A stretch of DNA of 64,000 nucleotides. Origin: Isoetes taiwanensis. Taxonomy: Eukaryota; Streptophyta; Lycopodiopsida; Isoetales; Isoetaceae. The notes under the pieces are model-generated. The model did no database searches. It was not told where the DNA came from and saw only the letters and a program-made list of their open reading frames with translations. The stretch covers positions 4,925,775 to 4,989,774 of the forward strand of contig JAJEKV010000081.1 in assembly GCA_021234155.1 (NCBI GenBank), in the 5' to 3' direction. The position numbers and the translations under genes were made by a program. Each line of letters opens with the position of its first letter. The stretch's first letter is position 1. This document shows, one piece after another, positions 47,600 to 58,849 of the stretch.

Positions 47600-50523
47600 C
47601 ATGAAAGGTACGTTGATGCCTAGAATCCGGTTATATTGTTTAACCATGTTCTATAATGAATATTGAATGTAACATGCTCTTACATTCTTCTTTGAAGAAC
47701 ATAGCATGCAAAACAATATTTGATGGTTATCCAAGTATGATGTTTTATTCTGCTTGGTTAATGGATGAGATTGTTGGGTTCTAAACCTTTCGAATGGTTA
47801 ACAATCTGACAATTTGATGTGCATCTGTAAGTTACTCAAGGTATTTATTGCTTATCCTTTGGATTTGTTTCTTTCCTTTGATTGTGCATCTTTTATGCCT
47901 GGATCCCATGATGGTAATAGGATTTTGGGGACAACAAATGAATTTGGTGAGCATGTAGAAGTCTATAATAGAAACAAAGAAATAGTGCATGCTTATGGTG
48001 AAGAAAGCAGTGTGAACTCCATGATCCTTGTCTATCTGAATTTTATGCAACCACAACCATCAGCTTCATCATCTTATTCTTCTCTAAGTACATCCAAATA
48101 GGTTAGACTTTCACTGAACCATCATGGAGGGAACATTCCACCAAAGGGGAATTTGATGCATCATATCAGATGTAATGGTTTGAAGACTATCTACTTTTTC
48201 AGCCTCTTTTCTTTTTCCTATGACCATCCACCCACTACTAAATCTCAATGAATAATTAAGGAGAAGAATGAAGTTCCTTTACTTAGAAAGACAATGTTTC
48301 AACCCTTATTTTATGTTAAATTGCAGAACCCATTACTTGATTTACGTAATGTAATGTCTATGATTCCAAGGGAAACAAAGTAGCAAGGTTTTTCTTATTC
48401 CCAAATCGTAAAATCATGTGGTTCATCCTAATTGCACCCACTTCCTACCCACTTCCTGGAAACAAAATAAATGCATATCAGAGTTCCAAGTCAAGAATAA
48501 CTATAAGGGTTTAAAATCTTCGAGAAATGGAAAATCCTTTATTAAAAGACTTGGGATATTTTCTTAAGTAAAGCAACGAAAAAAGGGGGTCTTGCTTCAA
48601 CGAATAGCTATATAAGGCGATTAAGCCTTTATGAAAAGGTTATCACAGTTATATAATGGGCAGCCGCGATCACAATGGGGGCTCGGAACTGCTTTATTTT
48701 GTGAAACTGGAGTTAAGATGGTGCAAATAGAACAACACAATAGCGAACGTAAATTTCGTTGCCACTCTGGTAAATGGGCAATGGATTAAAACCTTTGACC
48801 TCAGCACTGGCTTTCCATCTAGTTTTCAGTGCTTTCTCTGCAGCGGTGATGTGAAGCTTCAACAGCAATTGGACAACTAAGTGATTATAGTGCAGACACA
48901 AAATCATAACAATTGGACTACAACCAAAGGCAATATCTATTGTTTCTGACATGGTAAGCTCAGAGAAGTTATTGTGGCAGGATCTTAGAACTGTCATAAG
49001 GATCCTAGAAGGACATCTAACAACAACATTAGATTGATGAGGAATCAAACTGAACAAATGCGAAACGGCATTAGATCGATGTGCTAAAAAATGGCAATTA
49101 AATCGCTGCTTTACTATGAAGCCCTAAGTCTCCTTCTTCACTTCTAGAACAAAATCGATAATGCAAAAACCTTTAGATGTGCTCATCAACTGCATTGTAT
49201 GATGAGCACCTACGATTTCAGCTATTCAACTATTCACATGACCTTAGCAAAATACTCTATAAACCTTATGGCTTCTTATGAACTGTTTTTGATATCCCAG
49301 AGATGCTACAATGCTGTCAATGGACAAAGAAGAAACATCAGAACTAAACCAATAATCATGCTAAAGTATTCGATATATCTGGAATTATCTTCGAACTGGA
49401 GCACTAACAGGAAGAGGATTTGACATATCTTAACTGGTCATAAGCGCTGAAGGTATGCTAGATTATGAAATTACATCCAATAGCACACAACATCATATAT
49501 TCTGCCAGCAATATGCACATAAATCAACACAGCTGTTTACAGTAGTTATAGAGAGAATACGGTAAGGATTTCTATACTATAGAAAACAACATACACAACA
49601 TATTTGAGCATCTAGTTAAAATTCTAGACAGTGAGAGTTCTATAAGATATAGCTACCTTGTCTGTTCCATTTTCTTGTTCCATTTTCTTGTATTAATATC
49701 TAGTTAGAGAAGGAATCTAAAGCAACAACACCTTATTTAATCGAGAATTTGCAGCCACTGAAGAATGATACCAGTCTTCGACCACCAAGTCAAGCACAAA
49801 CGTCCACGTACCAAATTTGCTGGATAAACCATATCTTTGTATTATGAGAATGCAGTTCCACTAAATAGAATAGAGGCACTTAAAACATTCGATTAGGCTC
49901 TTGATACATTGGATATGCACCCAAACACATCCACTATAGGATAGTCCCTGCAAAACAGCCAATTAGGCTCTCGGTACATTTGACATGGGAACTGAACACA
50001 TGCGCATGAATCATTATTATAGGACAGTAGATTTAGAATTAAATACATAAGAAATCTGCCTCCCTCAGATAACAGAATTAATGTATCACAGTCATATCTT
50101 TATCTAGAAAGGTTTACAAATGGGCAATCTCAAGTAATTAGCAATGTCCTATGAGCTATTTCTTCATAAATAATTAGCAAATTTTGCAGGATGCCCTTTG
50201 AGCTAGAAAACATGCAATCCAAAAACCTAGAATATATGAAGCCTCACACGCATTGTTATATAGCCTTTTATTAATAGCGAGGCTCATGTCACTGGAGCCC
50301 CTAAAAGAAAATAAGCATCGTGGCATTTTGCATGCTCTATAGTTATAGAATACACAATTCTTAGGATCGAAGAACAAATAGATCAAATATTATATATCAA
50401 ATTCCCAAACACATTTGAAATAACTGCAAGACATACCTAGGCAATCAGATATCACCATGCGAACAGAGGCCATGGTATTGCAAGCTCTTTGCTATAAATG
50501 TATCTTTGTGATCGGGCAGGTAC

Positions 50524-50609
50524 AGTGATGACTGTTTTAGAAGATCACTACGGCCAGATAACTCGTTTTAAACTATCTGGCCAAACTCATCTTCTAAAAC
50601 AGCCATCAC
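50524..50609. repeat. Inverted repeat inside Helitron B
   Basis: The left arm AGTGATGACTGTTTTAGAAG, continuing to GGCCAGATA, pairs with the right arm TATCTGGCC, continuing to CAGCCATCACT. The arms are about 37 bp with about 5 mismatches and a loop of about 12 nt. The size fits a microRNA-like foldback or a short palindromic insertion. Confidence 0.8.
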
Positions 50610-52093
50610 TAGAAAATGCTGCAACATATGGTAGCAAAGATCATAACAACGCACCTGAATTTGTGCAAGCACCATCTCTATGCCTAAAAGTATGTTCCGG
50701 TTTCTCTGGCCCTTCTTAGCTGCTATGCTCCTGGTCAAATTGTGCAAAAAAATTAGAAAGTCAAATTGAGAAGCAACTCGAAAGCAATTTAAGTCTTTTT
50801 GTCCAAAGCTCAACATTTTTCATATACTTATCACAACATAGAATTACAAATGACATGCACCAATAAATGAGTAAAGATACTAACCTGCTCAACTATGGTC
50901 CAACCTGATGGAGAAGTAAAGGTTTAGAACTTGAACATCAAAGCAATCCATTAATATGAAGGTAAGCCAGGACATGCAGGCATTTGAAACTTATAAATAT
51001 ATGAAAGGCCTAAAATAGTGAGGATGCAACTGCACAAATACTAATAATGGACATGTGCAGCTCTATAACTATTTGTACTCTTCCTCAGTCTGCAAAGGTC
51101 CTATACCTTCTCCATTCTGCTATAACCCAAAGCCTATGTTCAAGAAGTCATCATTTGCAGTCAGTAAGATTGTTGAATGTTAACTCCAGGCACAACATCC
51201 TCAGCATCTTTCTTAGTGGCTGCACATCATGACAACAACAAAAACTCAGTTTTGATTCTCATTCTTGTATTGTATATGATTGCTCTAGTATCTATATATG
51301 AAACATAAAGCCTTCAAAGGGAAGAAAAGAAGGAAGAAAAGAAATACCATTAAGCTGGTTAAGAATTAGAGGCAGAGGTAGGAAAGAGCTGCAAATCACA
51401 GAGATCTATACAATAGAGCAAAAGTCCATCTTTGATTATGGTATACCTGCAATAATAATAGATAAATCAGACATAGCAATAGAAGAAACCTTATTGTCAA
51501 ATCCAAGCAATCACCTCAGAACATTGATGTTTAATGACCCTCAAAAAGATGCCGACACCAATTCGGATCTACCCATTAAAAAAAAAAGGGTCGAGCCAAC
51601 TACTACTGTATAGCTCCACACTGAAGCACAATCTAGCGATTAGCTGAGTGAAGAAACTATAAGCAGATGGAAAATCAAAGAAATGGCTTTTTGCTGATAG
51701 CTAACCCTCGAAAATGGAGCAGCCTGTAACGACCTGTTCAACAGAAAGTAAAAGTAGCTTAGTCTTAAACCTAGTTAATCAATCGGCCGAAGATGAAGCT
51801 CATTAACCTTATGAAAAACAGCATGCATGTAGCCCAGCTACAACACTCGGATCGATGTGCAACATTTGGAGCCCTGAGCTTCTTCATCGTGGCATAGGCT
51901 TCTTCATCGTGGCTTCTTCATCGTGGTGAAATCAGAAAGGGGCGAAATTGAAAGCCTAAGAAAATGTTCCCGTTTTTTGGCAAATCGGAATTCTTTTCCG
52001 GCCGCCAAAAAACCCCAAATCATAGGAAATCAAGATAAAGGAAAAATCCAAAAAGTTTTTGGGGTGCCGGGAAAACCAAATTTAAACAATAGA

Positions 52094-52887
52094 TATTTTA
52101 AGAATCCCTTGATAAGATTATATATATTCTAATTCTTATTGATTTTAATAATTTTCTTAATTATCTTTTAATAAGAAATTTGATGGTTACTAAAGTATTT
52201 AATTGCTTTCACTTTAATCTATTTACAATTAAATTTTCATATAAGAAAGGCCCTGAATAATTAATTGTTATTTTTCAAAATACTTAAAAGAAAATTTTAA
52301 AATGAAATTAATTAAATGATTACACTTATGCTTTAATAACATTTTTTTTGAAAAGTTTATTATTGATTAATTTTCAACAAATTTTCAATTATTCATAGTT
52401 ATAATTAAAACATTAACTTTATAATTTAATAAATTTCAAACTAAAACTTTTCTTAAAGTGTTTCTAAAAGTATCAAAGCTTCTAAATTGTGAAATTCTTA
52501 TAATAATTTTAAGTCATCGCTTATCAAACCATCATATTTCATTTAGAAATTATCATGATTGTTAACATTAAATTTGTTAAATCACCTAAAATTGAAATTT
52601 TATGTTCTTGAAATGTCTAATTCTAAATAGATTCAAGTGAAAATTAGTTTGAAAAGTAAATTTTATACTTTGATAACTGTTAAGGTTTTAATTTAAGGAT
52701 AAATTTATATAATTAAAAATAATAAATAATATAATAATCAAGAAGAATTAAACAATACATATATTCTTATAATGGCATCCTTAAAGTGCTATCTTTTAAA
52801 CCTGAATAAATTCAAGTTTTGTTGAATATGTCATATGTGCATTTTATTCATGTTTGATGTGTCATATGTGTCAGATGGTGGTAGTGT
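52094..52887. mobile_element. AT-rich TIR element, left copy, part 2
   Basis: Continues the element interrupted by Helitron B. It ends with AAGTTTTGTTGAATATGTCATA (52814-52835), the inverted partner of the TATGACATATTTAACAAAA start. Imperfect inverted repeats of about 40 bp thus bound it with TA at each edge. Similarity to the right copy continues another 52 bp to GGTGGTAGTGT. Confidence 0.8.
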
Positions 52888-53480
52888 GCCATTCATAGAA
52901 CCAACCAAAAGCATAATTAATTAATGTTAATATAATATATATAAGCGCAACTCATAAAACTAAAACTGGAAGACTAACCTCAAAATCTTTCACTTGACGT
53001 TTCCTTTCCATAAAGGATTTGTTTTATCGGAAAGCCCTGATGTGAAATTTACATCTTGAAAATGTAGCCTCTAGTTGTTACAACAAACCACATCCTATGA
53101 CCGCCGCTATGACCTAGCTACGCAAACATTACAATCATGGGATCAAATAAGGTTTGTAAACGACATATCATTTGGTTGACTAGAACCATTAGACTAGAAT
53201 TCTCCAGAGTTAATTTTCTCCACTTATATTCCCTCTTGCCTATTAAAAAAAAACAAAAAAAAAAGAACTTTAAAGAAAGTAATGCTGCATACTAGCAATA
53301 TTAATTAATAATAAACACTCATCTTCGAATACTTATCCATATCCTCAACCGAGATGCATTCTTCCTCGATACTTCTTATTTCCTTGAAAGATGAAGCCAA
53401 TGAAGCCAAAGTTACTAAGCTATTCATTGGTTCAGTTTCCGCTTCAGTTGTCTCCATGAGTTCGCTATGAAAATCGAAGT
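52888..53480. other. Unique spacer between the two AT-rich copies
   Basis: 593 bp without a recognisable gene, including an A-rich stretch at 53244-53271. If the flanking copies were LTRs this would be the interior, but I see no primer-binding site or polypurine tract. Confidence 0.4.
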
Positions 53481-54273
53481 TATAACATATTTAACAAAAT
53501 TTGGATTTATTCAAATCTAATAAATATATTTCAAGAATTCCATGATAAGATTATATATATTTTAACTCTTATTGATTTCAATAATTTATTTTAATTATCT
53601 TTTAATAAAAAATTTGATGGTTATTAAAGTATTTAATTGCTTTCTAAGATAATTTTCACTTTAATCTATTTACAATTAAATTTTCATGTAAGAAAGGCTC
53701 TATATAATTAAATGTTATTTTTCAAAATACTTAAAGAAAATTTTAGACTGAAATTAATTAAATAGTTTATTATTGATTAATTTTCAATATATTTTCAATT
53801 ACTCATAGTTATAATTAAAATATTAACTTTATACTTTAATAAATTTCAAAATAAAACTTTTCTTAAAGTGTTTTTAAAAGTGTCAAAGCTTGTAAATTGT
53901 GAAATACTTATAATAGTTTTAAGTCATCGCTTATCAAACCATCATATTTTATTTAGAAATTATCATGATTGTTAAAAATTGAAATTTTATGTTCTTGAAA
54001 TGTCCAATTCTAAATAGATTCAAGTGAAAATTAGTTTAAAAAACAATTTTATGCTTTAATAACCGTTAAGGTTTTAATTTAAGGATAAATTTATATAATC
54101 AAAACTTATAAATAATATAATAACCAAGAAGAATTAAATAATACATATATTCTTATAATAACATTCTTGAAGTGCTATCTTTTAAATCTAAATAAGTCCA
54201 GGTTTTGTTGAATATGTCATATATGCATTTTATTCATGTTTGATGTGTCATATGTATCAGATGGTGGTAGTGT
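53481..54273. mobile_element. AT-rich TIR element, right copy (uninterrupted)
   Basis: 793 bp with the same ends as the left copy (TATAACATATTTAACAAAAT, and TTTTGTTGAATATGTCATA at 54203-54221 plus the shared 52-bp extension). It lacks the Helitron, so it documents the pre-insertion sequence. No coding capacity. TA at the edges could mean a Tc1/mariner-type target, but this is uncertain. Confidence 0.8.
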
Positions 54274-54324
54274 CCTTGTCGTAGTGTCCATGTACTTATT
54301 CACTAAAAACTAAAAGCCAAAGTC

Positions 54325-54492
54325 ATGGTATCCCAAATCCCCATTGCTACGTTAGCATGGGCATTTGGGAAGGATGTTTTAACCAAGATTGTAGAAGGGA
54401 TCAAAGAGAATGCATTGATCATTAGCATTGCTACACTTGGGTTAGTAGGAGGTACAGTTAGTAGCGGTCATCCTCCACATACTGATCCATGA
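54325..54492 (+). other. Small unrecognised ORF
   Basis: 55 codons, MVSQIPIATLAWAFGKDV, then LTKIVEGIKENALIISIATL and GLVGGT. A hydrophobic second half could span a membrane once. It overlaps, on the opposite strand, the end of the gag-like frame at 54458. It may be a stray exon or chance. Confidence 0.2.
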
Positions 54493-54861
54493 GAATGGCC
54501 AGTGCGAAGGCCACTTCAAGATATTGCTGGCCCTCATGTGTCACCACTGGCAGATTTCGGCCCCATCTGGGGTTGCCCCTGAGAACAGCATAAGCATGCG
54601 TGTCACCTCCCAACATTTCCCTCACTATAGCTCTCTCTAAATAGAGCTGGGGCAGATCCCTTAAAGGAATGCAAAGAGGAAGCATCTCTTGGGTATAAAA
54701 CTCAAGAAAGCCCGTATAGTCAGGGTGGGCCTGCATGTTGGTGATGAATCTATCTTATGGAGCAGAAAGGGTTGTAGGAGGTCAAAGGGGACTTGAGAAT
54801 CCCAATGCTCTCTGTCTTGGTACCATTGGAGCAGGGTTGGGGTCGTCATTGAAGCTATAGG
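54458..54861 (-). pseudogene. Unrecognised gag-like N-terminal module
   Basis: On the minus strand a start MTTPTLLQWYQDREHWDSQV (from about 54852) is followed, after a frameshift, by the clean frame 54736-54458: HPDYTGFLEFYTQEMLPLCI, then RDLPQLYLERAIVREMLGGD, VVTHEGQQYLEVAFALAIL, and a stop. Helical, aromatic-rich composition suggests a capsid- or nucleocapsid-type protein of a retroelement or an endogenised virus. I cannot assign a family. Confidence 0.5.
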
Positions 54862-55079
54862 TTGTGGAGGAGGAGAAAGAAACAAGAGAAGCAAAGAAAA
54901 AAATGAAACCCTAAAGGTTATTAAGTACCCTTTTTAACTTTTTATGCGGACGTCAGCGTCAGTACTTAAATAATTATTAATAATTTTTTTTTTTTTAAAG
55001 ACAAAGTTTAGATAGACAAAATTCGATTATATTCATATATGTACAAAATTGATACAAGAAAAGATGCTTGATGGACAAG

Positions 55080-55383
55080 CTAGTTGTGGTCTCCCCAAAT
55101 TCTTCGGGCGAGAGCTAAGTCCTTCGTCATGATAGTAACCTTTTTGGCATGGATGGCACAAAGGTTGGCATCTCCAAAAAGGACTACCAGGTAAGCCTCC
55201 GCAGCCTCTTGCAATGCAAGTATGGCAAAGGTTTGGAACCGCAGGTCAGTCTTGAATTCCTGGGCGATCTCGCGGACCAAGCGCTGGAAGGAGCTTCCAT
55301 AGCAGTAGCTCTGTGGTCTTTTGGTACTTACGGATTTTCCTTAAAGCCATTGTGCTCGGTCTAAACCGATGCGGTTTCTTTGG
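55080..55383 (-). pseudogene. Diverged histone H3 fragment (core and C-terminus)
   Basis: On the minus strand [20 protein letters not shown], then [10 protein letters not shown], aligns with histone H3 from about residue 36. After a small deletion that shifts the frame it continues [18 protein letters not shown], then [20 protein letters not shown] and [20 protein letters not shown], ending in RRIWGDHN and a stop. Loop 1 has canonical H3 length, arguing against a typical CENH3, but [13 protein letters not shown] and the altered C-terminus depart from the nearly invariant replication-coupled H3. The N-terminal tail is replaced by gag-like sequence. Probably a captured, drifting fragment. Confidence 0.85.
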
Positions 55384-55436
55384 GGCCGCTGCCCTTTGGG
55401 TCTACATCGGCTTCTTGGGCAAGGTCTTGACCCCTG

Positions 55437-56424
55437 TCACTGGGTGAAGTCGGGTTGCATCCACTCGATCTTGCCGGCGGGCAGAACTTGAGGCCTTCCA
55501 ATACCCCCAATTTTCTTGAGCTTCTCCTTATATGCACTCCCCGACTTATGGGCAGTGGCTTTCCGCCATCTCTTAACGGTAGGATTCTCTGTCCGGTCAG
55601 AGGCGCGCTGGTTATCCTGCTCTGGGTTTGGTTGCTGCTGCTGCTGGTCATGATTTTGCTTGGCAAGCTCCTGTGTTTGCCATTGCTGCTCGGCACTATC
55701 GGCCTCTTCTTGGGCGGCACGGGCTGCGGCCATGCTCGCCTCCACCTCAGCGAGGCGTTGGGCTGTGATCCTTCGTAGCAGCTCTGCGCGATAGCTGGTC
55801 GGGCTTGCATGTCCAGCTGGATAGCTATCAGGTAATCTACCTCAAGATAGGATGCGACCTCACCCCAAGTAAAACTTTGGGTGGCCTCATCATACTCGTA
55901 AGAGGGAAGGTCAAAGGGGTTGTCGGCTATGATGGCTCTCCCATCACCCAAGTAAATATACTCAAGCCCCCGATCTTTTGGGTCTCCCCTCTCCATCTCT
56001 GGTGTGTCATCCCCACGTGCAAGTTCTCTGATTCTGGCAGCCTCTCTCCGGACGGCTTCTTCCTCAGGGATCTCGAGACACGAGGGGGGATAGAACTTGA
56101 CTAGCATCAAAACTTGGTCGAGTTGTTCAACCACAATGTAAGGTTGCTGGAGGAGGTTGAGTTTGATCAAGAAGCGCTCGGACAAGTGGAAGATGGGGTA
56201 GGGTATCCTATGCCCGGCAACAAAGCGTTGCACGAGCTCAACCAGAAGTAGCTCGACCTTGGCAGGGCGGTAGCTAAGTGCTCCCCAAGCTCGGCAAAGA
56301 GTTGGGTTACATTAAGAGTGCCATAGCTTTGGGTCGTGCGGGTACTGGCGGACGGGCAAGGCGGGGCTCTTAACAGAAAAGGAGAACAAAAGAAATAACC
56401 GTCACTTTTTAATTTTAAATTCAA
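55437..56424 (-). pseudogene. Unrecognised gag-like protein, C-terminal module
   Basis: On the minus strand a frame with RAWGALSYRPAKVELLLVEL, then VQRFVAGHRIPYPIFHLSER, continues to about 55800 (FTWGEVASYLEVDYLIAIQL). After a frameshift, an alanine/glutamine-rich coiled coil follows (VEASMAAARAAQEEADSAEQ, then a QQQQQ run), and then a basic end (TVKRWRKATAHKSGSAYKEK, then KIEWMQPDFTQ, stop). A helical body, a coiled coil and a basic tail suit a nucleic-acid-coating protein. The order relative to 54458-54861 is inverted from what one gene would give, so rearrangement is likely. Confidence 0.5.
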
Positions 56425-56883
56425 ATTTTTTTTGAAACTTTTTTTTTATAAAAAATTTTTATACGGCAGCGGCGGAATATGCCTTTTTTATATGCCGGGC
56501 GCCACTACAATTATAGGTGCTCCTTTCGAAATTCTGAGATGCCCAAATTAGAGCAGCGCCCGAGTTCGAATTTGAGCCCCTTTTTGCCATTTCAATGCCG
56601 GATGACGACATCCCTAAAGTAATTGGACCATGCCTGACACGTTGGTGCAAAAATCGCGTCCATCTGAGCTTCCTAGAGAAAGTTATAGCACTTGCAACAC
56701 ACGAACCCCTGGCTTCACCATCTGCACCTACTCACCCTACTATGAACACTCTCCTGCTCAACTACATTATTCCTCCCAAATTAGGTCAACTCACATGCTA
56801 ACTACAGAATTTGAATACTTTAACCTAAGACAAAGTCCCGTCAACTAACGAGTTAGATTATGGCTAGTGTAATGATTTGGTCT

Positions 56884-56907
56884 ACCAAAAAAATGCTCTG
56901 ATAATAC
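56884..56907 (-). other. Primer-binding-like site of an LTR element
   Basis: The minus strand reads TATTATCAGAGCAT immediately after the LTR end. It shares TATCAGAGC with the usual site complementary to initiator-methionine tRNA. This places the 5' LTR at 56908 and above, and the element interior toward lower coordinates. Confidence 0.6.
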
Positions 56908-58399
56908 TGTGAAGCTCCCAGAATCTATACGATGCTCCCATCGTACAAATACGGGAATTCCCCTCTCATGGCGACTACATCACCATGGTAGGGCCCTCCG
57001 TCATACTCGGACCACTTGGGATAGCCAAGTGTCTGGGCAAGGAACACGGAGGTGTCATTCATCCCATGTCCTCTGGGAAATCCTATACAGCGAAAGCATA
57101 CAACAATCATGCTAGAATAATATACCACTACGAAGGGTGGCCCATCCATCATCATCAACGAAAAGACAATACAATCATAAATAACATGAGCAATATACCA
57201 TAACAGGGGCGCTACCTGAGGCTCAGACTCCAAGGGGTTAACTGACGGCCAGGGCCTCAAGATATCAACAGACGAAAGTATAACACGGCATTGGCTGGCA
57301 TAAGACAATGGCTAGGGTAGTCCACTCCATCCACCCCTCATGTGCGCACTTTGCAAATAGGTTGAATGATGCTATGACGTGCTTGTAGCCCTCCGGAGAT
57401 GCAATCCCAAGGAATCACCCTATGGGACTACTCTGGGTTACATCTCCCCGGTCCGATGAGGTAGGTCGGAGAAGCTTCCCCTCCCGGATCACAACAGTTC
57501 CATGGATGTGTTAGAGGATACCTGCCACACCTGCAGCACCCGTATCCGTACTCAACTTACCCCCTAAATCTACACAAAGTCGAGGACGTCCATAAAGGCC
57601 ATATCCTATGACCCAGGAGGTGTCAAACCCATACCCGGCCCACACGCAGTGACCGACTATAAGCCTGGCACACTTAAGAGCCCCAGTAGCCACGCTCAGC
57701 AAGGCTCCACCCTCGCTTTACCAATTGTGTCCATTGTTTGGTGATGAACCACATCATAGCATCCACAGCCAGGTTGGCTCTTGTGCATAGGCCGCAATTA
57801 TTGGGTATTAAGGGGTCTAGCTAGAAACATCTCTAGTTCTAAGAGGCTTTCAGGTCTCTACACTTCCCTTAATCCCAATACACGGAGGGAGCAGAAAGAA
57901 AGAATATAAACATCATCCAAGTATCCATCATTATCATAGTAACATATGAAAGAGAATTTAACCACCCCATCTATTCAAAGAAGTGTTAGTAGAGATACAA
58001 GCTATCTAGGGACTAACCAGTCTCTTGGCTGGAGCCATTATCACGAAAAGTCTCTATTCTTCAGGTCTGTTGGAAAGAACTAGTAGCTGCTCCTCCTCTC
58101 CTCTTCCCAAATTGATTTTGGAGTAGAAATGGGTGTAGGACCCCTATTTCTCTTCTCAAATTGGCAAGTCCCACTTGGTCAATCAAGTTGGGCCAGGTGG
58201 CACTCTCCTATTGGTGCCATTTAACTAATTATAGCCTAATTAGCATAATTAGATTAATTATCCACTAACTTTATTAGCATAGCTAATAAAATCCATTTTA
58301 AGTGAACCCAAGTTATCCCCTATTGACCTTAGGGGTCTAGTTAAATACTGGTAACGTGTCATGGCATGCATACATATACCATATAAATACCTGGAACGT
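56908..58399 (-). mobile_element. LTR of a Ty3/gypsy-type retrotransposon
   Basis: The boundary at 56908 is clear: plus strand TGTGAAGCTCCCAGAATC next to the primer-binding-like site, and shared with the fragment at 37725-37937. The far boundary is a guess at about 58399, where the minus strand starts TGTGACGTTCC, which would give a 1.5-kb LTR. The span contains no coding sequence. A similar second LTR was not found, so the element is incomplete. Confidence 0.5.
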
Positions 58400-58527
58400 C
58401 ACAAGAAAAGGGGCCTCTTTTCTGCGCGAATGCATGTGGGATATATGTGCCAAGTTCTGGAATGTTCCAAAACCTCCTGGGTACTAATGTACATGAAGAA
58501 AGATGCAAAATAATTTTTTTAACAAAT

Positions 58528-58745
58528 ATTGATAGCGCACTTGGCAAAGGTACGTGACTTGCAACAAGAAGGTTGCGAGTTCAAACCTTGCCTTATGCAA
58601 CTATCCTTTTGCATCCGTGTGATGACCATCTTTTGTATATATGTACAATGCTCGCATGATATGAATACCTATATGGTCGCCACACCATTCCCTCCTACAG
58701 CAGTGACGAGTCCTCGGAGTTGGAGATGGGGTACTCAAACTTGAC
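58528..58745 (+). mobile_element. tRNA-derived SINE-like sequence
   Basis: GATAGCGCACTTGGCAAAGG (A-box region) is followed by ACTTGCAACAAGAAGGTTGC and GAGTTCAAACC (B box), then a non-coding body. The spacing matches a Pol III tRNA-like head. Termini are not resolved. Confidence 0.5.
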
Positions 58746-58849
58746 TTATCTGGGTAACGTCGATCTGCAAGTTTATCAAGCGCATTAATCAGATACTCAG
58801 CAGGTTCCCGGGTTCTATCACTCGGTGAGTACCCTTCCCAATCGACAAA

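Larger units (their letters stand above)
46991..52093 (-). mobile_element. Helitron B (non-autonomous), both ends resolved
   Basis: On the minus strand the 5' end is A|TCTATTGTTTAAATTTGG at 52093. The 3' end is GCCCGGC-AAC-GCCGGGC (47018-47002), then ACCATAACTGG ending at 46991, followed by T. Length is 5103 bp. The flanks 46945-46990 and 52094-52887 join into a sequence matching the uninterrupted copy at 53481-54273 across the A|T target (CTAATAAATA|TATTT), which confirms both ends. The 3' hairpin and terminus match Helitron A at almost every base. No Rep/helicase is seen. Inside lie a tryptophan-rich gene fragment, an inverted repeat and, near the 5' end, three copies of a TTCTTCATCGTGG motif. 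Confidence 0.92.

Noticed and set aside
52888-53480. Interior of an LTR retroelement bounded by the AT-rich copies
   Set aside because: No primer-binding site, polypurine tract or coding sequence; inverted ends favour a DNA element.
55455-55778. Plus-strand ORF of 107 codons (leucine-rich)
   Set aside because: Antisense shadow of the gag-like coiled-coil and Q-rich segment on the minus strand.
58528-58600. tRNA gene
   Set aside because: A and B boxes are present, but the cloverleaf is not supported and the sequence continues as a SINE-like body.
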